Shown here: piece after piece, positions 34,084 through 42,619 of the stretch
How the letters are laid out: the number at the start of each line of letters is the position of its first letter
Numbering within the stretch: position 1 is the first letter of the stretch
Assembly (NCBI GenBank): GCA_947625255.1
Contig: CANQNT010000002.1
Coordinates: 1 to 64,000, forward strand
Source of the DNA: an uncultured Acetatifactor sp.
Lineage (GTDB): Bacteria; Bacillota; Clostridia; Lachnospirales; Lachnospiraceae
Direction of reading: 5' to 3'
DNA length: 64,000 nucleotides
Notes under the pieces: model-generated
What the model was told of the DNA's origin: nothing
The model's input: the letters and a program-made list of their open reading frames with translations, nothing else
Databases searched by the model: none
Made by a program: the position numbers and the translations under genes

Positions 34084-35754
34084 ATGAGCAGAGGATTCAG
34101 AAGAGGAAGAAGAAACCGTGGACAAGTGCGGCTGGTACGGATGGGCGAGAGCTATGGGAAACCGACCCATGGAAACGCTTCTTTTAAGGTTGTGTACGGA
34201 GGCCACCAGCCGCAGGGCCTTTTCCGAATAGGAATGGCGCGGGAAGCGCGGCGGATATTCATTTTTCTGGGAATTGCCGTCACATTAGCGGCAGGAATTG
34301 CCTTGGGCCTTTCCTGGAACAGGATGGAGGATGCCGCCAGGAGGGTGGTTTATAAGTTTCTCATAGAGTCTCCCGCAAACTCCCTTGCGGCGGAGGAATT
34401 TCAAGAGACAGGGAATCAGATCAGGGCAGGAGCCTTTCAGGGAGCGCTGGATCAAGTCATGTCCGGTCAGACTCTGGGGGGCGCGCTTTCCTATTTTCAC
34501 GTTTCCATGATGGATGTCAGCAGCCGGGCGTTGGGCCTTGCGGAGGGGAGACTCCTGCCTGTAAAGCATATGGAAGAGGGGACGCCGGCGCCGGAGGGGG
34601 CGAAAGAGGACGATGAGATTTTGATCGTCCTCGATCCGGGCCATGGCGGCGTCGATGACGGCTGCATTAGAGAAGGCATCAAGGAAAAAGAAATCAATCT
34701 GGCGATTGCCCTTTCCCTGAGGGACCTGCTTGTGGAAATGGACTATCAGGTGCTTATGACCAGGGAAGAAGACAGTTATCTTTCCCTGGAGGACAGGGTG
34801 ACGCTGGCAAACGACTATGGAGCGGATATCTTTGTCAGTATTCATCAGAATGCTTATGAGGATGAAGCTGTGTGCGGAATAGAAACCTGGTTTGATGGAG
34901 AAGCGGAAAATGCGGAGGATCGCAGAAGACTGGCCCGTCTCATACATGGACAGGCGCTGGATGCAGGCGACGCGGCGGACCGGGAAATCCGGGCGGATTC
35001 CGCATATTACGTGACCAGACATACCCGTATGCCCTCTTGCCTGATAGAGACGGGCTTTCTTTCCAATAAGGAAGAAAGGGAAGCCTTAGGTTCGGCGAAA
35101 TATCAGGATCGTTTGGCGCGGGGAATCGCCCAGGGGATCGAGCTGTATTTCCATCCCAAGACAATGTACCTGACCTTTGATGACGGCCCATCCAGGGAAA
35201 ACACAACGAAAGTCCTGGACCTTTTGAAAGAAGCGGGAATTCATGCCACATTTTTCGTTGTAGGGGAGAATGTGCGCAGATTCCCTGAGATCGCCAGGCG
35301 GATCGTAGAGGAAGGGCATACCATCGGCATTCACTGCAATGTACATATATATGAACAGATTTATGCCAGTGTGGAGAGTTATGTAGAGGATTTTCAGGCG
35401 GCTTATGACGCGGTCTATGAGGCCACGGGCGTGGAGCCCTGGTTGTTCCGTTTTCCGGGCGGCAGCATTAATTCTTACAATAAAGAGGTTTACGAGGATA
35501 TTATTGCGGAAATGACGGAGAGAGGATATGTTTATTTTGATTGGAACGCAAGCCTGGAGGATGCGGCCCGGGGAACCACGCCGGAGCTTTTGCTTTCCAA
35601 TGCGAAAAACACCACCCTGGGACGACGCAAGGTGGTGATGCTGGCCCATGACATTGTGGACAACACGGTACAGTGTCTGCCGCGGCTTCTCGACTCATTT
35701 CCGGAATATCGCATGAAGCCTCTCACGGAGGAGGTTACTCCGATACAGTTTTGA
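34084..35754 (+). CDS. Amidase_3 / polysaccharide deacetylase fusion
   Basis: A 556-residue cell-wall enzyme with two catalytic domains. A basic N-terminus and one transmembrane helix (about 58-78) come first. Then an N-acetylmuramoyl-L-alanine amidase domain of the Amidase_3 type (about 175-355): 'VLDPGHGGVDDGC', Glu in 'EKEINLAIALS', 'SIHQNAYED', catalytic Glu in 'CLIETGFLSNKEER'. Then a NodB-type deacetylase (about 360-545): 'LTFDDGPSREN', 'GIHCNVH' (H-x3-H), 'FRFPGGS'. Together they could cut the stem peptide and de-N-acetylate glycan. ATG 34084 follows GAAAGGAG. Its last 20 bp overlap the 3' end of aroA on the other strand. Confidence 0.92.
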   Translation: MSRGFRRGRRNRGQVRLVRMGESYGKPTHGNASFKVVYGGHQPQGLFRIGMAREARRIFIFLGIAVTLAAGIALGLSWNRMEDAARRVVYKFLIESPANSLAAEEFQETGNQIRAGAFQGALDQVMSGQTLGGALSYFHVSMMDVSSRALGLAEGRLLPVKHMEEGTPAPEGAKEDDEILIVLDPGHGGVDDGCIREGIKEKEINLAIALSLRDLLVEMDYQVLMTREEDSYLSLEDRVTLANDYGADIFVSIHQNAYEDEAVCGIETWFDGEAENAEDRRRLARLIHGQALDAGDAADREIRADSAYYVTRHTRMPSCLIETGFLSNKEEREALGSAKYQDRLARGIAQGIELYFHPKTMYLTFDDGPSRENTTKVLDLLKEAGIHATFFVVGENVRRFPEIARRIVEEGHTIGIHCNVHIYEQIYASVESYVEDFQAAYDAVYEATGVEPWLFRFPGGSINSYNKEVYEDIIAEMTERGYVYFDWNASLEDAARGTTPELLLSNAKNTTLGRRKVVMLAHDIVDNTVQCLPRLLDSFPEYRMKPLTEEVTPIQF

Positions 35755-37048
35755 TGATTTCGTTCAACACCTCAAAATAATCTTCAAAGGTCTTGCGGCA
35801 GCAGTCCGGGTGATCAATCACGATCCCCGGCGCGCGCAGGCCCGTCAGGGCAAAGCCCATGGCCATGCGGTGATCATCGTAGGTTTCCACGGTGCAGGGA
35901 GAGGGCCTGCCCGGATAGATCGTCAGATTGTGCTCCGTTTCCCGGCATAAGATTCCCATTTTTCCCAATTCATTTACAATGGCAGCCATACGGTCGCTTT
36001 CCTGATAGCGGATATGTCCGATCCCACGAATGGTGGTTGGACTGGAAGCAAAGGGCGCAATAGCGGCCAGGGTGATGGCCTGATCAGAACAGACGCTCAT
36101 ATTCACGTCCACGCCGGGGAAGCTTCCTCCCGCGGGAGGAGTGGCCAGAATGCCGTCCTCCGTGTCAACAAGTCCGCATCCCATTTTCTCTAAAATCTTT
36201 AAAAATTCCACATCGCCCTGCAAAGAGCCGAAGTGTACTTGTTCCACCAGAACGGAAATTCCCAGAAGCGGAACCCAGGCATAAAAATAGCAGGCGGCGG
36301 AAACATCCGGCTCTATCCGGTAATCCTGGGCCTGATAGTGCTGTCCGGCGGGAATCCGGAAAAGAGTGGGAGACTCATGCTCTGTTTTTACCCCGAATTG
36401 TTTCATCATGGCTTCCGTCATCCGGATATAGGACATTCCATGCGTCCCTTCTACCTGGATGTGAAAATCTTCCTGACAGAGACAGGAGGAAATCAGCAAA
36501 GCGCTCAAAAATTGGCTGCTGTGCCCGATATCCACGGTAATCCTGGAAGAGGCAAAGCCGTGTCCTTTTAAAGTAAAGGGAAAAAAGCCGGGCTCACCCT
36601 CGAAAGAGATTTCGCAGCCCAAATCTTCCAGGGAGGAAAGGAGGGGGGCCATAGGCCGTCTGCGCATCTGGGCGGAAGCATCCATGTGGTAGACGCCGTC
36701 CGATACACCTAAGTAGGCGGTGAGGAAACGGGCCGCTGTTCCGGCGCTCCCCACATATTGTGAAGCTTCCCCGCGGGGAACCCTTCCTCCGTGCCCAGTA
36801 ACGGTGATGATCCGTGCCGCTTCGTCCACGGTAGTCTCGAAACCCAGATCCTGCACACATTTCAAAAAATGTCTGGAATCATCGCTGAACAAAACACCTC
36901 GCAAGCTGGAAGTTCCCGCGGCCAGCGTGGCCAGAAGCAGCGCGCGATTGGTGATGCTCTTGGAACCGGGAACACGGACGCGCAGAGGTTCTCTGACGGA
37001 TGCGGTCAGGGGATAAATGCAGGGAACGGAATAAACGGAACGGTTCAT
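35735..37048 (-). CDS. aroA: 3-phosphoshikimate 1-carboxyvinyltransferase (EPSP synthase)
   Basis: Transfers enolpyruvate from PEP to shikimate 3-phosphate in aromatic amino-acid synthesis. 437 residues, the usual length. Motifs: 'VPGSKSITNRALLLATLAAG', 'YVGSAGTAARFLTAYL' (PEP-binding loop), 'RRPMAPLLSSLEDLG', 'IRYQESDRMAAIVNELGKMG' and 'YDDHRMAMGFALTGL'. The start is ATG 37048 with AGGAGA upstream. No other aro genes are adjacent. The 3' end overlaps the amidase-deacetylase gene by 20 bp in a convergent arrangement. Confidence 0.95.
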   Translation of the reverse strand: MNRSVYSVPCIYPLTASVREPLRVRVPGSKSITNRALLLATLAAGTSSLRGVLFSDDSRHFLKCVQDLGFETTVDEAARIITVTGHGGRVPRGEASQYVGSAGTAARFLTAYLGVSDGVYHMDASAQMRRRPMAPLLSSLEDLGCEISFEGEPGFFPFTLKGHGFASSRITVDIGHSSQFLSALLISSCLCQEDFHIQVEGTHGMSYIRMTEAMMKQFGVKTEHESPTLFRIPAGQHYQAQDYRIEPDVSAACYFYAWVPLLGISVLVEQVHFGSLQGDVEFLKILEKMGCGLVDTEDGILATPPAGGSFPGVDVNMSVCSDQAITLAAIAPFASSPTTIRGIGHIRYQESDRMAAIVNELGKMGILCRETEHNLTIYPGRPSPCTVETYDDHRMAMGFALTGLRAPGIVIDHPDCCRKTFEDYFEVLNEIIKTVSE

Positions 37049-37344
37049 GACAGATTCTCCTATGGTTCGTAAATATTTACTGCTTTTCCCATTTTCGTAG
37101 ATTTTGAATGAGATGTCAATAGAAAACCGGAGATATTCTTATCCTCCTACTGGATTTGTAGAAAAATTTGTGAAAAATAACGATTTTGAATCCCGGATAA
37201 TTGTCCTTTTGCCAATACATGTCATGAATAGCGGCGTGTAATGGTTTTTAAAACTACTTTTTGAGGAGAAAATAGACAAATATTGAAAAAATGTATTTAC
37301 GTCAGACGTTTTTTGATGTATTATTATGTCAGGAGGATGATTTT

Positions 37345-38184
37345 ATGAAATGGATGATTGTATCAGATAGTTCCTGCGAGATTCGCACCTTGGAGAATTT
37401 GACTTCGGGAGTATGTTTTGCCGTTGTACCGTTTAAGATTACTATTGGGGAAAAAGAGTTTGTGGATTTGCCGTCCTTAAATGTGGCGGAGATGGTTCAG
37501 GCCATGAATGAATATGAGGGAGTCAGTACCAGTGCCTGCCCGTCTCCTGAAGAGTGGGCGGCCTATTTTAGACAAGCGGAGAATGTGATCGCCCTTACCA
37601 TTAGCAGTAATCTTTCCGGCAGTTATAATGCCGCCGTGGCCGCACGTGAGATGGTGTTGGAGGAGTGTCCGGACAAGAAGATTTATATCCTGGATACCTT
37701 GAGCGATTCCGGTGCATTGGCCGGCGCCGCCCGACTGGCCAATCGGCTGATCGGAGAAGGAAAGGATTTTGAGACCGTATGCGCGGGGATCCAGAAGTTC
37801 AACGATGAGGGGCATATTATGTTTGCCTTGTCCAGTTTTGAGAATCTTGTTAAAAACGGACGCGTGAACAGAGTGGTAGGCTTCATTGCGGGGCGTTTGC
37901 ATATGCGGGTTCTGGGACGGCGTACTCCGGATGGCAGGATTGACTTTTTCTATAAGACCAGGGGCGAATGCAAGGTGTTTTCCAGAATCGTGGAAGAGAT
38001 GGAGGCCACTGGCTTCGACAGTACCAGACCGGTGATGATCGCACATTGTCTGAACCCGGAAGGCGCCGGACGGTTAAAAGAAAAGATCTGTTCCAAATGG
38101 GCGGATGCCTCTGTCAGCGTGGTGCCTTGCGCGGGACTTTGCAGCTTCTATGCCCAGGAGCAGGGCATTATCATTACTTATTGA
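37345..38184 (+). CDS. DegV-family fatty-acid-binding protein
   Basis: A 279-residue DegV protein; family members bind fatty acids and the better-studied ones (FakB) feed them to fatty acid kinase. 'MIVSDSSCEI' at the start, 'GVSTSACPSPEEWAAYF' with the conserved T-S-x-P region, 'IALTISSNLSGSYNAAV' and 'DSGALAGAARLAN' fit the family. ATG 37345 is preferred over an upstream in-frame start because AGGAGG lies 8 bp before it. It stands alone between aroA and the Rrf2 regulator. Confidence 0.9.
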   Translation: MKWMIVSDSSCEIRTLENLTSGVCFAVVPFKITIGEKEFVDLPSLNVAEMVQAMNEYEGVSTSACPSPEEWAAYFRQAENVIALTISSNLSGSYNAAVAAREMVLEECPDKKIYILDTLSDSGALAGAARLANRLIGEGKDFETVCAGIQKFNDEGHIMFALSSFENLVKNGRVNRVVGFIAGRLHMRVLGRRTPDGRIDFFYKTRGECKVFSRIVEEMEATGFDSTRPVMIAHCLNPEGAGRLKEKICSKWADASVSVVPCAGLCSFYAQEQGIIITY

Positions 38185-38227
38185 GAAAAAGAACGTGTTT
38201 TGTCTGACTCCTTCATTTGGAAATTGT

Positions 38228-38258
38228 AATTGTACAATTTTTGAAATTGTGCTAGAAT
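38228..38258 (+). promoter_or_regulatory. Rrf2-gene promoter with overlapping palindrome
   Basis: TTGTAC (38230-38235), 17 bp, TGc-TAGAAT (38253-38258, extended -10). The 12-bp perfect palindrome AATTGTACAATT (38228-38239) covers the -35 box, a layout typical for autorepression. Confidence 0.6.
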
Positions 38259-38283
38259 TGCGATAGGAAGCAGGAGGACGGTC

Positions 38284-38703
38284 ATGAAAATTTCTACAAA
38301 GGGTAGATATGCCATTAAAGTGATGCTGGATTTGGCGCGGAATAATACGGGAGAGTATGTCAAAGTCAAGGATATCGCTGCCCGGCAGGATATTTCGGAG
38401 AAGTATCTGGAACAGATAATCGCCGTCTTAAACAAGGCGGGATATGTGAAAAGTGTTCGTGGCGCGCAGGGCGGTTATATGCTGGCGAAACCGCCGGAGG
38501 AGTATACGGTGGGTATGGTCCTGCGGCTGATGGAGGGGAGTATTGCCCCGGTAGCCTGCGCGGAATCAGATTATACCGACTGTAATAAATGTGATACTTG
38601 TGAAACATTGGATGTCTGGAAAGAATTGTATCACGCCATCAACCAGGTGGTAGACGGCGTGACAATTGCGGATCTGGCGGCGAAGAATCCAACGGAATCC
38701 TGA
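38284..38703 (+). CDS. Rrf2-family (IscR-like) transcriptional regulator
   Basis: A 139-residue Rrf2 regulator. N-terminal winged helix 'KISTKGRYAIKVMLDLARN' and 'ISEKYLEQIIAVLNKAGYV', wing 'RGAQGGYMLAKP'. Four cysteines cluster at 92, 100, 103 and 106 ('ACAESDYTDCNKCDTC'), suitable to bind an Fe-S cluster as in IscR. The start is ATG 38284 with GGAGGACGG upstream. No isc/suf gene is adjacent, so its targets are not evident here. Confidence 0.92.
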   Translation: MKISTKGRYAIKVMLDLARNNTGEYVKVKDIAARQDISEKYLEQIIAVLNKAGYVKSVRGAQGGYMLAKPPEEYTVGMVLRLMEGSIAPVACAESDYTDCNKCDTCETLDVWKELYHAINQVVDGVTIADLAAKNPTES

Positions 38704-38768
38704 CAGACCCCGCTGTTTTTTGAATCCCGGAGAAGAAAGGAAACTGTACTTCGCAAAATCCCTGTTAG

Positions 38769-39893
38769 CTAGTCCGTGCCGTAGGCACATAATACATTTT
38801 CCAAGGTGAGAGTGTCGATCAACTCTTTTCCCTCTTTGGTTCTGCGGTATAGAAGCAGCTTTCCGCTGCCGTTGCCGCCCTCCAACAGAGGGAATTCTGT
38901 TTTATGTCCCAAAGGATCTTCGTAATTCATTTCTAATAAATCTTCCCGCAAACTGCTTACGGACAGTTTGATCAGCGCATCCTTATTCCGGGCTACCACT
39001 TGCCAGCTCATTCTCTTGCGGGTCTGTTTTACTTTCCATTTGGAACGATGCCTGGTCTGGGTCAACAGGAAAGAGAAATCCTCCCCCTCATAGGTGAGCT
39101 GTACTAGCAGCCGCTTTTTCAGACGGAAGCAAAGGAATCTGGGACAACAGCCGTCAATGGCCAGGGCGGAATGCTTGAGAAGCCGCCCCGTGCGCTCGCT
39201 GGTGAGTCTGCAGGAGGCGAGCTGCAGCCACGGCTTGTTGAAGCCTCTTCCCCAATGCTTGTCTGCGTATCCAAAGCTTTCCTCTTCTGTTACCTTATAG
39301 GGTACGCCATCCAGAGTCACTTGTCCCCGATAAGCCGCTTTGGCGCCCTCGGCATGCCAAAACGTTTCCAGGGCGTTGATGGCGCAATAAAACGGATTGG
39401 CAATGCGCCCTGTATGGCAGGAAATGGATTTGTGCACTTCCAGATCCCAGTCCATGTCACCCTCGTCGCACATAAAGGAACGGCGGCGGGCCTGATCATG
39501 GGAAACGGACACGTAGCCGGAAATCCGCTGCTCACTGTAAAAATTCTCGCCGATTTTGAGAATAAAAGGATCCAGGGCGATCTTCAGGGAGGTAATAGGG
39601 TAAAAGGCGTGCAGCTGCTTGCCGGCGGAACCGCCGTCTCCTCCAAAAGCTCCGGCCTTGACCAGAAGATAAGAGGGACGGATGCCCCGTTTCTTATGGA
39701 TGGGCAGTTGGCCAAGAATGGGCTGCTCCTGACCCAGGGATGGGTTTAAAACCATGTATTCGATAAAAAACACCCTGCGCTCCCCGGTCTCGGGCTGTTG
39801 GGCGCTGAAAGAATGAAACCAGCGCAGATAGCCTTTTTTGGAAAGGGAGCCGGACAATAGATAGGAGTTTCTTGCCAGATCGGATTGATTCAT
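38769..39893 (-). CDS. Tocopherol-cyclase-like lipocalin-fold protein
   Basis: A 374-residue soluble protein resembling the tocopherol cyclase / hydroxyneurosporene-dehydrogenase (CrtC) group of double lipocalin domains. The main evidence is 'SFGYADKHWGRGFNKPWLQL' (family D-K-x-W-G...P..W-x-x-L) with 'FWHAEGAKAAYRGQVTLDG' before it. An anaerobe is unlikely to make tocopherol, so the substrate is probably another prenyl lipid or fatty compound (inference). The start is ATG 39893; its ribosome binding site is weak (GAGTGAGAA). A promoter and an inverted repeat lie upstream. Confidence 0.75.
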   Translation of the reverse strand: MNQSDLARNSYLLSGSLSKKGYLRWFHSFSAQQPETGERRVFFIEYMVLNPSLGQEQPILGQLPIHKKRGIRPSYLLVKAGAFGGDGGSAGKQLHAFYPITSLKIALDPFILKIGENFYSEQRISGYVSVSHDQARRRSFMCDEGDMDWDLEVHKSISCHTGRIANPFYCAINALETFWHAEGAKAAYRGQVTLDGVPYKVTEEESFGYADKHWGRGFNKPWLQLASCRLTSERTGRLLKHSALAIDGCCPRFLCFRLKKRLLVQLTYEGEDFSFLLTQTRHRSKWKVKQTRKRMSWQVVARNKDALIKLSVSSLREDLLEMNYEDPLGHKTEFPLLEGGNGSGKLLLYRRTKEGKELIDTLTLENVLCAYGTD

Positions 39894-39959
39894 AAGGGAT
39901 TCTCACTCTTTCTTGCAAAAGGATCGGTAACGGAAACATGGCCGAAGCTTCCGCAAAAC

Positions 39960-40013
39960 ACAAGATATCGTAGTACATGAGACTATTATAATACTATATC
40001 TTGTAAATGACAA
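39960..40013 (-). promoter_or_regulatory. Promoter and inverted repeat of the cyclase-like gene
   Basis: On the minus strand, TTGTCA (40013-40008), 17 bp, TATAAT (39990-39985). ACAAGATAT (39960-39968) and ATATCTTGT (39996-40004) are perfect 9-bp inverted arms bracketing the -10 box, suggesting an operator. Confidence 0.6.
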
Positions 40014-40337
40014 GAGAATTGTGTAAAAAAGGGGATGAATGGGAACAATTCAGACGGCTGACAGGAAACAGCCGGAACCCCTGCCGGCTCCCGGCGTCTC
40101 TTGGCAGATGTCTGAACCGCTACTATTGTGCCCGGGACGGGCCGTTGGGAATCCGTTTCCTGTTGGCAGGCGTGGGAGCCTGGCGGGATGGCGCGCAGGG
40201 AGTCGTAGCCGCATTTCATGAGCCAAGAGCTGTATTTCAGGGATGGACATTTGGGAAAAATCTGGTATGATAAGAGGTAACAGGCTTGGGAAACATCATC
40301 CGAAAGGAAGAGATTATGGGAAAAAGGAGATATAAGG
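40014..40337. other. Intergenic region upstream of the glycosidase genes
   Basis: I see no supported gene here; an 87-codon frame lacks any family features. A possible extended -10 (TGgTATGAT, 40263-40271) may start the GH127 transcript. No operator or riboswitch is recognised. Confidence 0.4.
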
Positions 40338-42569
40338 ATGGATCCAAAATGGTTCAGCAGGCCTCTTCGCATGGGAGAGGTCACCGTGTCGGATGAATTC
40401 TGGCACAGGGAGCAGGAATTGGTGCGGACAGAGGTGATCCCTTATCAATGGGAAGCGTTGAATGACAGAGTGGCGGATGCGGCCCCCAGTTATTGTATGC
40501 ATAATTTCAGGGCGGCCGGCAGGCTGATGGGCAGGAAACGGGCGGAAGGGGCTTCGTTCGTGGCGCCGGCTTATACATATCGGGGATTCGAGGTACTGCC
40601 GGAGGATCCGGCACATCCGGATCCGGATCGGTTTTACGGATTTGTGTTCCAGGACACGGATTTCAGCAAATGGATCGAGGCCGTTGGGTATAGCCTGATA
40701 AGTCATCCGGATCCTGAGCTTGAGCGGATTGCCGATGGGGCCATCGATGTGGTTTGCGCGGCCCAGGCGGAAAACGGCTATTTGGATACCTATTATATCG
40801 TTAATGGGATGGACCGGATATTTACGAATTTAAAGGATCATCACGAATTATATTGTCTGGGGCATCTGATCGAGGGAGCGGTTTCCTATTATCAGGCTAC
40901 GGGCAAGAATAAGCTGCTGACTGCCGCAAGACGCTACGCGGATTATGTAGCGGAGTGCTTTGGCCCTGAAGAGGGGCAGCGGAAAGGTTATCCCGGACAT
41001 GAGATCGCTGAGATGGCCCTGGTTCGCCTGGCTGAGGCCACGGGAGAGGAGCGCTATCTGGAATTGAGCCGTTTTTTTCTGGATCAGAGGGGAACAAAGC
41101 CGCTCTATTTTGAGGAAGAGGAGCGGGAACGGGCACGCGGCGAAGGCCGCCCTTTCCGGCCGGACGGAGGCAGCTATGCGTATTACCAGGCCCATAAACC
41201 GGTGCGGCAGCAGTCCGAGGCGGTGGGGCACGCGGTGCGGGCGGTTTACTTGTATTCCGGTATGGCGGACGTGGCACGTCTGACCGGGGACGAGTCCCTC
41301 TGGGAAGCCTGCGGGCGGCTTTGGGATGATATTGTGTCAAAAAAACTATATGTTACGGGCGGAATCGGCGGAACCAATGTGGGAGAAGCTTTTTCTTATG
41401 CCTATGACCTGCCCAATGATACCGCCTATTCCGAGACCTGCGCGGCCATTGGACTGGTGTTTTTTGCAAGACGCATGCTGCAGATCGCGCCTAAGGGAGA
41501 GTATGGGGACGTGATGGAGCGTGCTCTGTACAATACCGTGCTGGCCGGAATGGCGCTGGATGGAAAAAGCTTTTTCTATGTCAATCCGCTGGAAGTGGAG
41601 CCGGAAGCCTGTCACAGGGATGCCCGCAAGAGCCATGTGAAACCGGTTCGGCAGAAGTGGTTCGGCTGTGCCTGCTGTCCGCCCAATATTGCCAGGTTGG
41701 TGAGCTCCGTGGCGGCTTATGCCTACACGGAGAACGAGCATACGCTTTGGACCCATCTGTACATAGGAGGCACTGTGTCTAAGACGGTGGGAATTGGGGC
41801 CGGAGCGGCCAGAACGGCAGCGCCCGAGGCCGAGGCCGCCGGGACAACGGCAGCCAGGGCCCGGATGTCGGGGGAATTGGGTTCCCTAACGGCGGAAACG
41901 GAAAAGTTGGATTTCATGATGGAAACGGACTTCCCTTGGGAGGGACGGGTGCGGGTAAGCGTTCATGCGGACGCGCCCGCAGTCTGCACGCTGGCCTATC
42001 GTATCCCTGGCTGGAGCCGAAAGGGGAGCGCGTGTATCCGAACGGCGGACGGGGAGCGCTCTCTGCGTTGGGAGAATCAGGTTTTATCAGAAGAGGGTAG
42101 GGAGCTCGTCAGTGAGAAACTCATTTTTCTTCAGGATGGTTACCTATATCTGACAAAGGAGTGGCAGGACGGAGACGTGGTGGAGCTGCATTTTTCCATG
42201 GAGGTAAGAATGTTGGCCGCCCACGGGAACGTGCGGGAGGATATGGGTAAGGTCGCTTTTACCAGAGGGCCGATCACCTATTGTATGGAAGAAGCGGATA
42301 ATGGTAAGAATCTGCACCTTTACCGGGCGGATTATGAAAAAATCGGCAGGAATTGTGAGGGAATCCTGGTGGAAAAGACGGAAACCCCGGGGCATCCCAT
42401 GGCAGTCCTGAAAGTGCCTGCGAAAAAGCGTGATACTGATGGGGCGGAAAAGAAACTATACGCGGATTATGAGCCGCCGATAGAGGAGCCGGCCGTTTTG
42501 ACATTCCTGCCATATTACGCGTGGGGCAACCGTGGCGAGGGAGAAATGAGTGTCTGGCTGCGGATTTGA
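40338..42569 (+). CDS. GH127-type beta-L-arabinofuranosidase
   Basis: A 743-residue DUF1680/GH127 protein without signal peptide, so probably cytoplasmic. The (alpha/alpha)6 domain holds the zinc/cysteine active site of this family: 'YSETCAAIGLVFF' (Glu-x-Cys) and 'WFGCACCPPNIARLV' (catalytic and ligand Cys). Further markers are 'ENGYLDTYYIVN' and 'YVTGGIGGTNVGEAFSYAYD'. An Ala-rich insert (about 480-515, 'AGAARTAAPEAEAAGTTAAR') is unusual and has a GC bias. Family members remove beta-L-arabinofuranose; other specificities exist. ATG 40338 follows AAGGAGA. The GH88 gene comes next after 50 bp. Confidence 0.88.
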   Translation: MDPKWFSRPLRMGEVTVSDEFWHREQELVRTEVIPYQWEALNDRVADAAPSYCMHNFRAAGRLMGRKRAEGASFVAPAYTYRGFEVLPEDPAHPDPDRFYGFVFQDTDFSKWIEAVGYSLISHPDPELERIADGAIDVVCAAQAENGYLDTYYIVNGMDRIFTNLKDHHELYCLGHLIEGAVSYYQATGKNKLLTAARRYADYVAECFGPEEGQRKGYPGHEIAEMALVRLAEATGEERYLELSRFFLDQRGTKPLYFEEEERERARGEGRPFRPDGGSYAYYQAHKPVRQQSEAVGHAVRAVYLYSGMADVARLTGDESLWEACGRLWDDIVSKKLYVTGGIGGTNVGEAFSYAYDLPNDTAYSETCAAIGLVFFARRMLQIAPKGEYGDVMERALYNTVLAGMALDGKSFFYVNPLEVEPEACHRDARKSHVKPVRQKWFGCACCPPNIARLVSSVAAYAYTENEHTLWTHLYIGGTVSKTVGIGAGAARTAAPEAEAAGTTAARARMSGELGSLTAETEKLDFMMETDFPWEGRVRVSVHADAPAVCTLAYRIPGWSRKGSACIRTADGERSLRWENQVLSEEGRELVSEKLIFLQDGYLYLTKEWQDGDVVELHFSMEVRMLAAHGNVREDMGKVAFTRGPITYCMEEADNGKNLHLYRADYEKIGRNCEGILVEKTETPGHPMAVLKVPAKKRDTDGAEKKLYADYEPPIEEPAVLTFLPYYAWGNRGEGEMSVWLRI

Positions 42570-42619
42570 TGTGGGCGGCGATGGCCGCGACAGGGATAAA
42601 AAAGAAAAGAGGATCAGAA

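Noticed and set aside
40007..40270. 87-codon plus-strand frame before GH127
   Set aside because: It has no ribosome binding site, family or typical composition; more likely chance.
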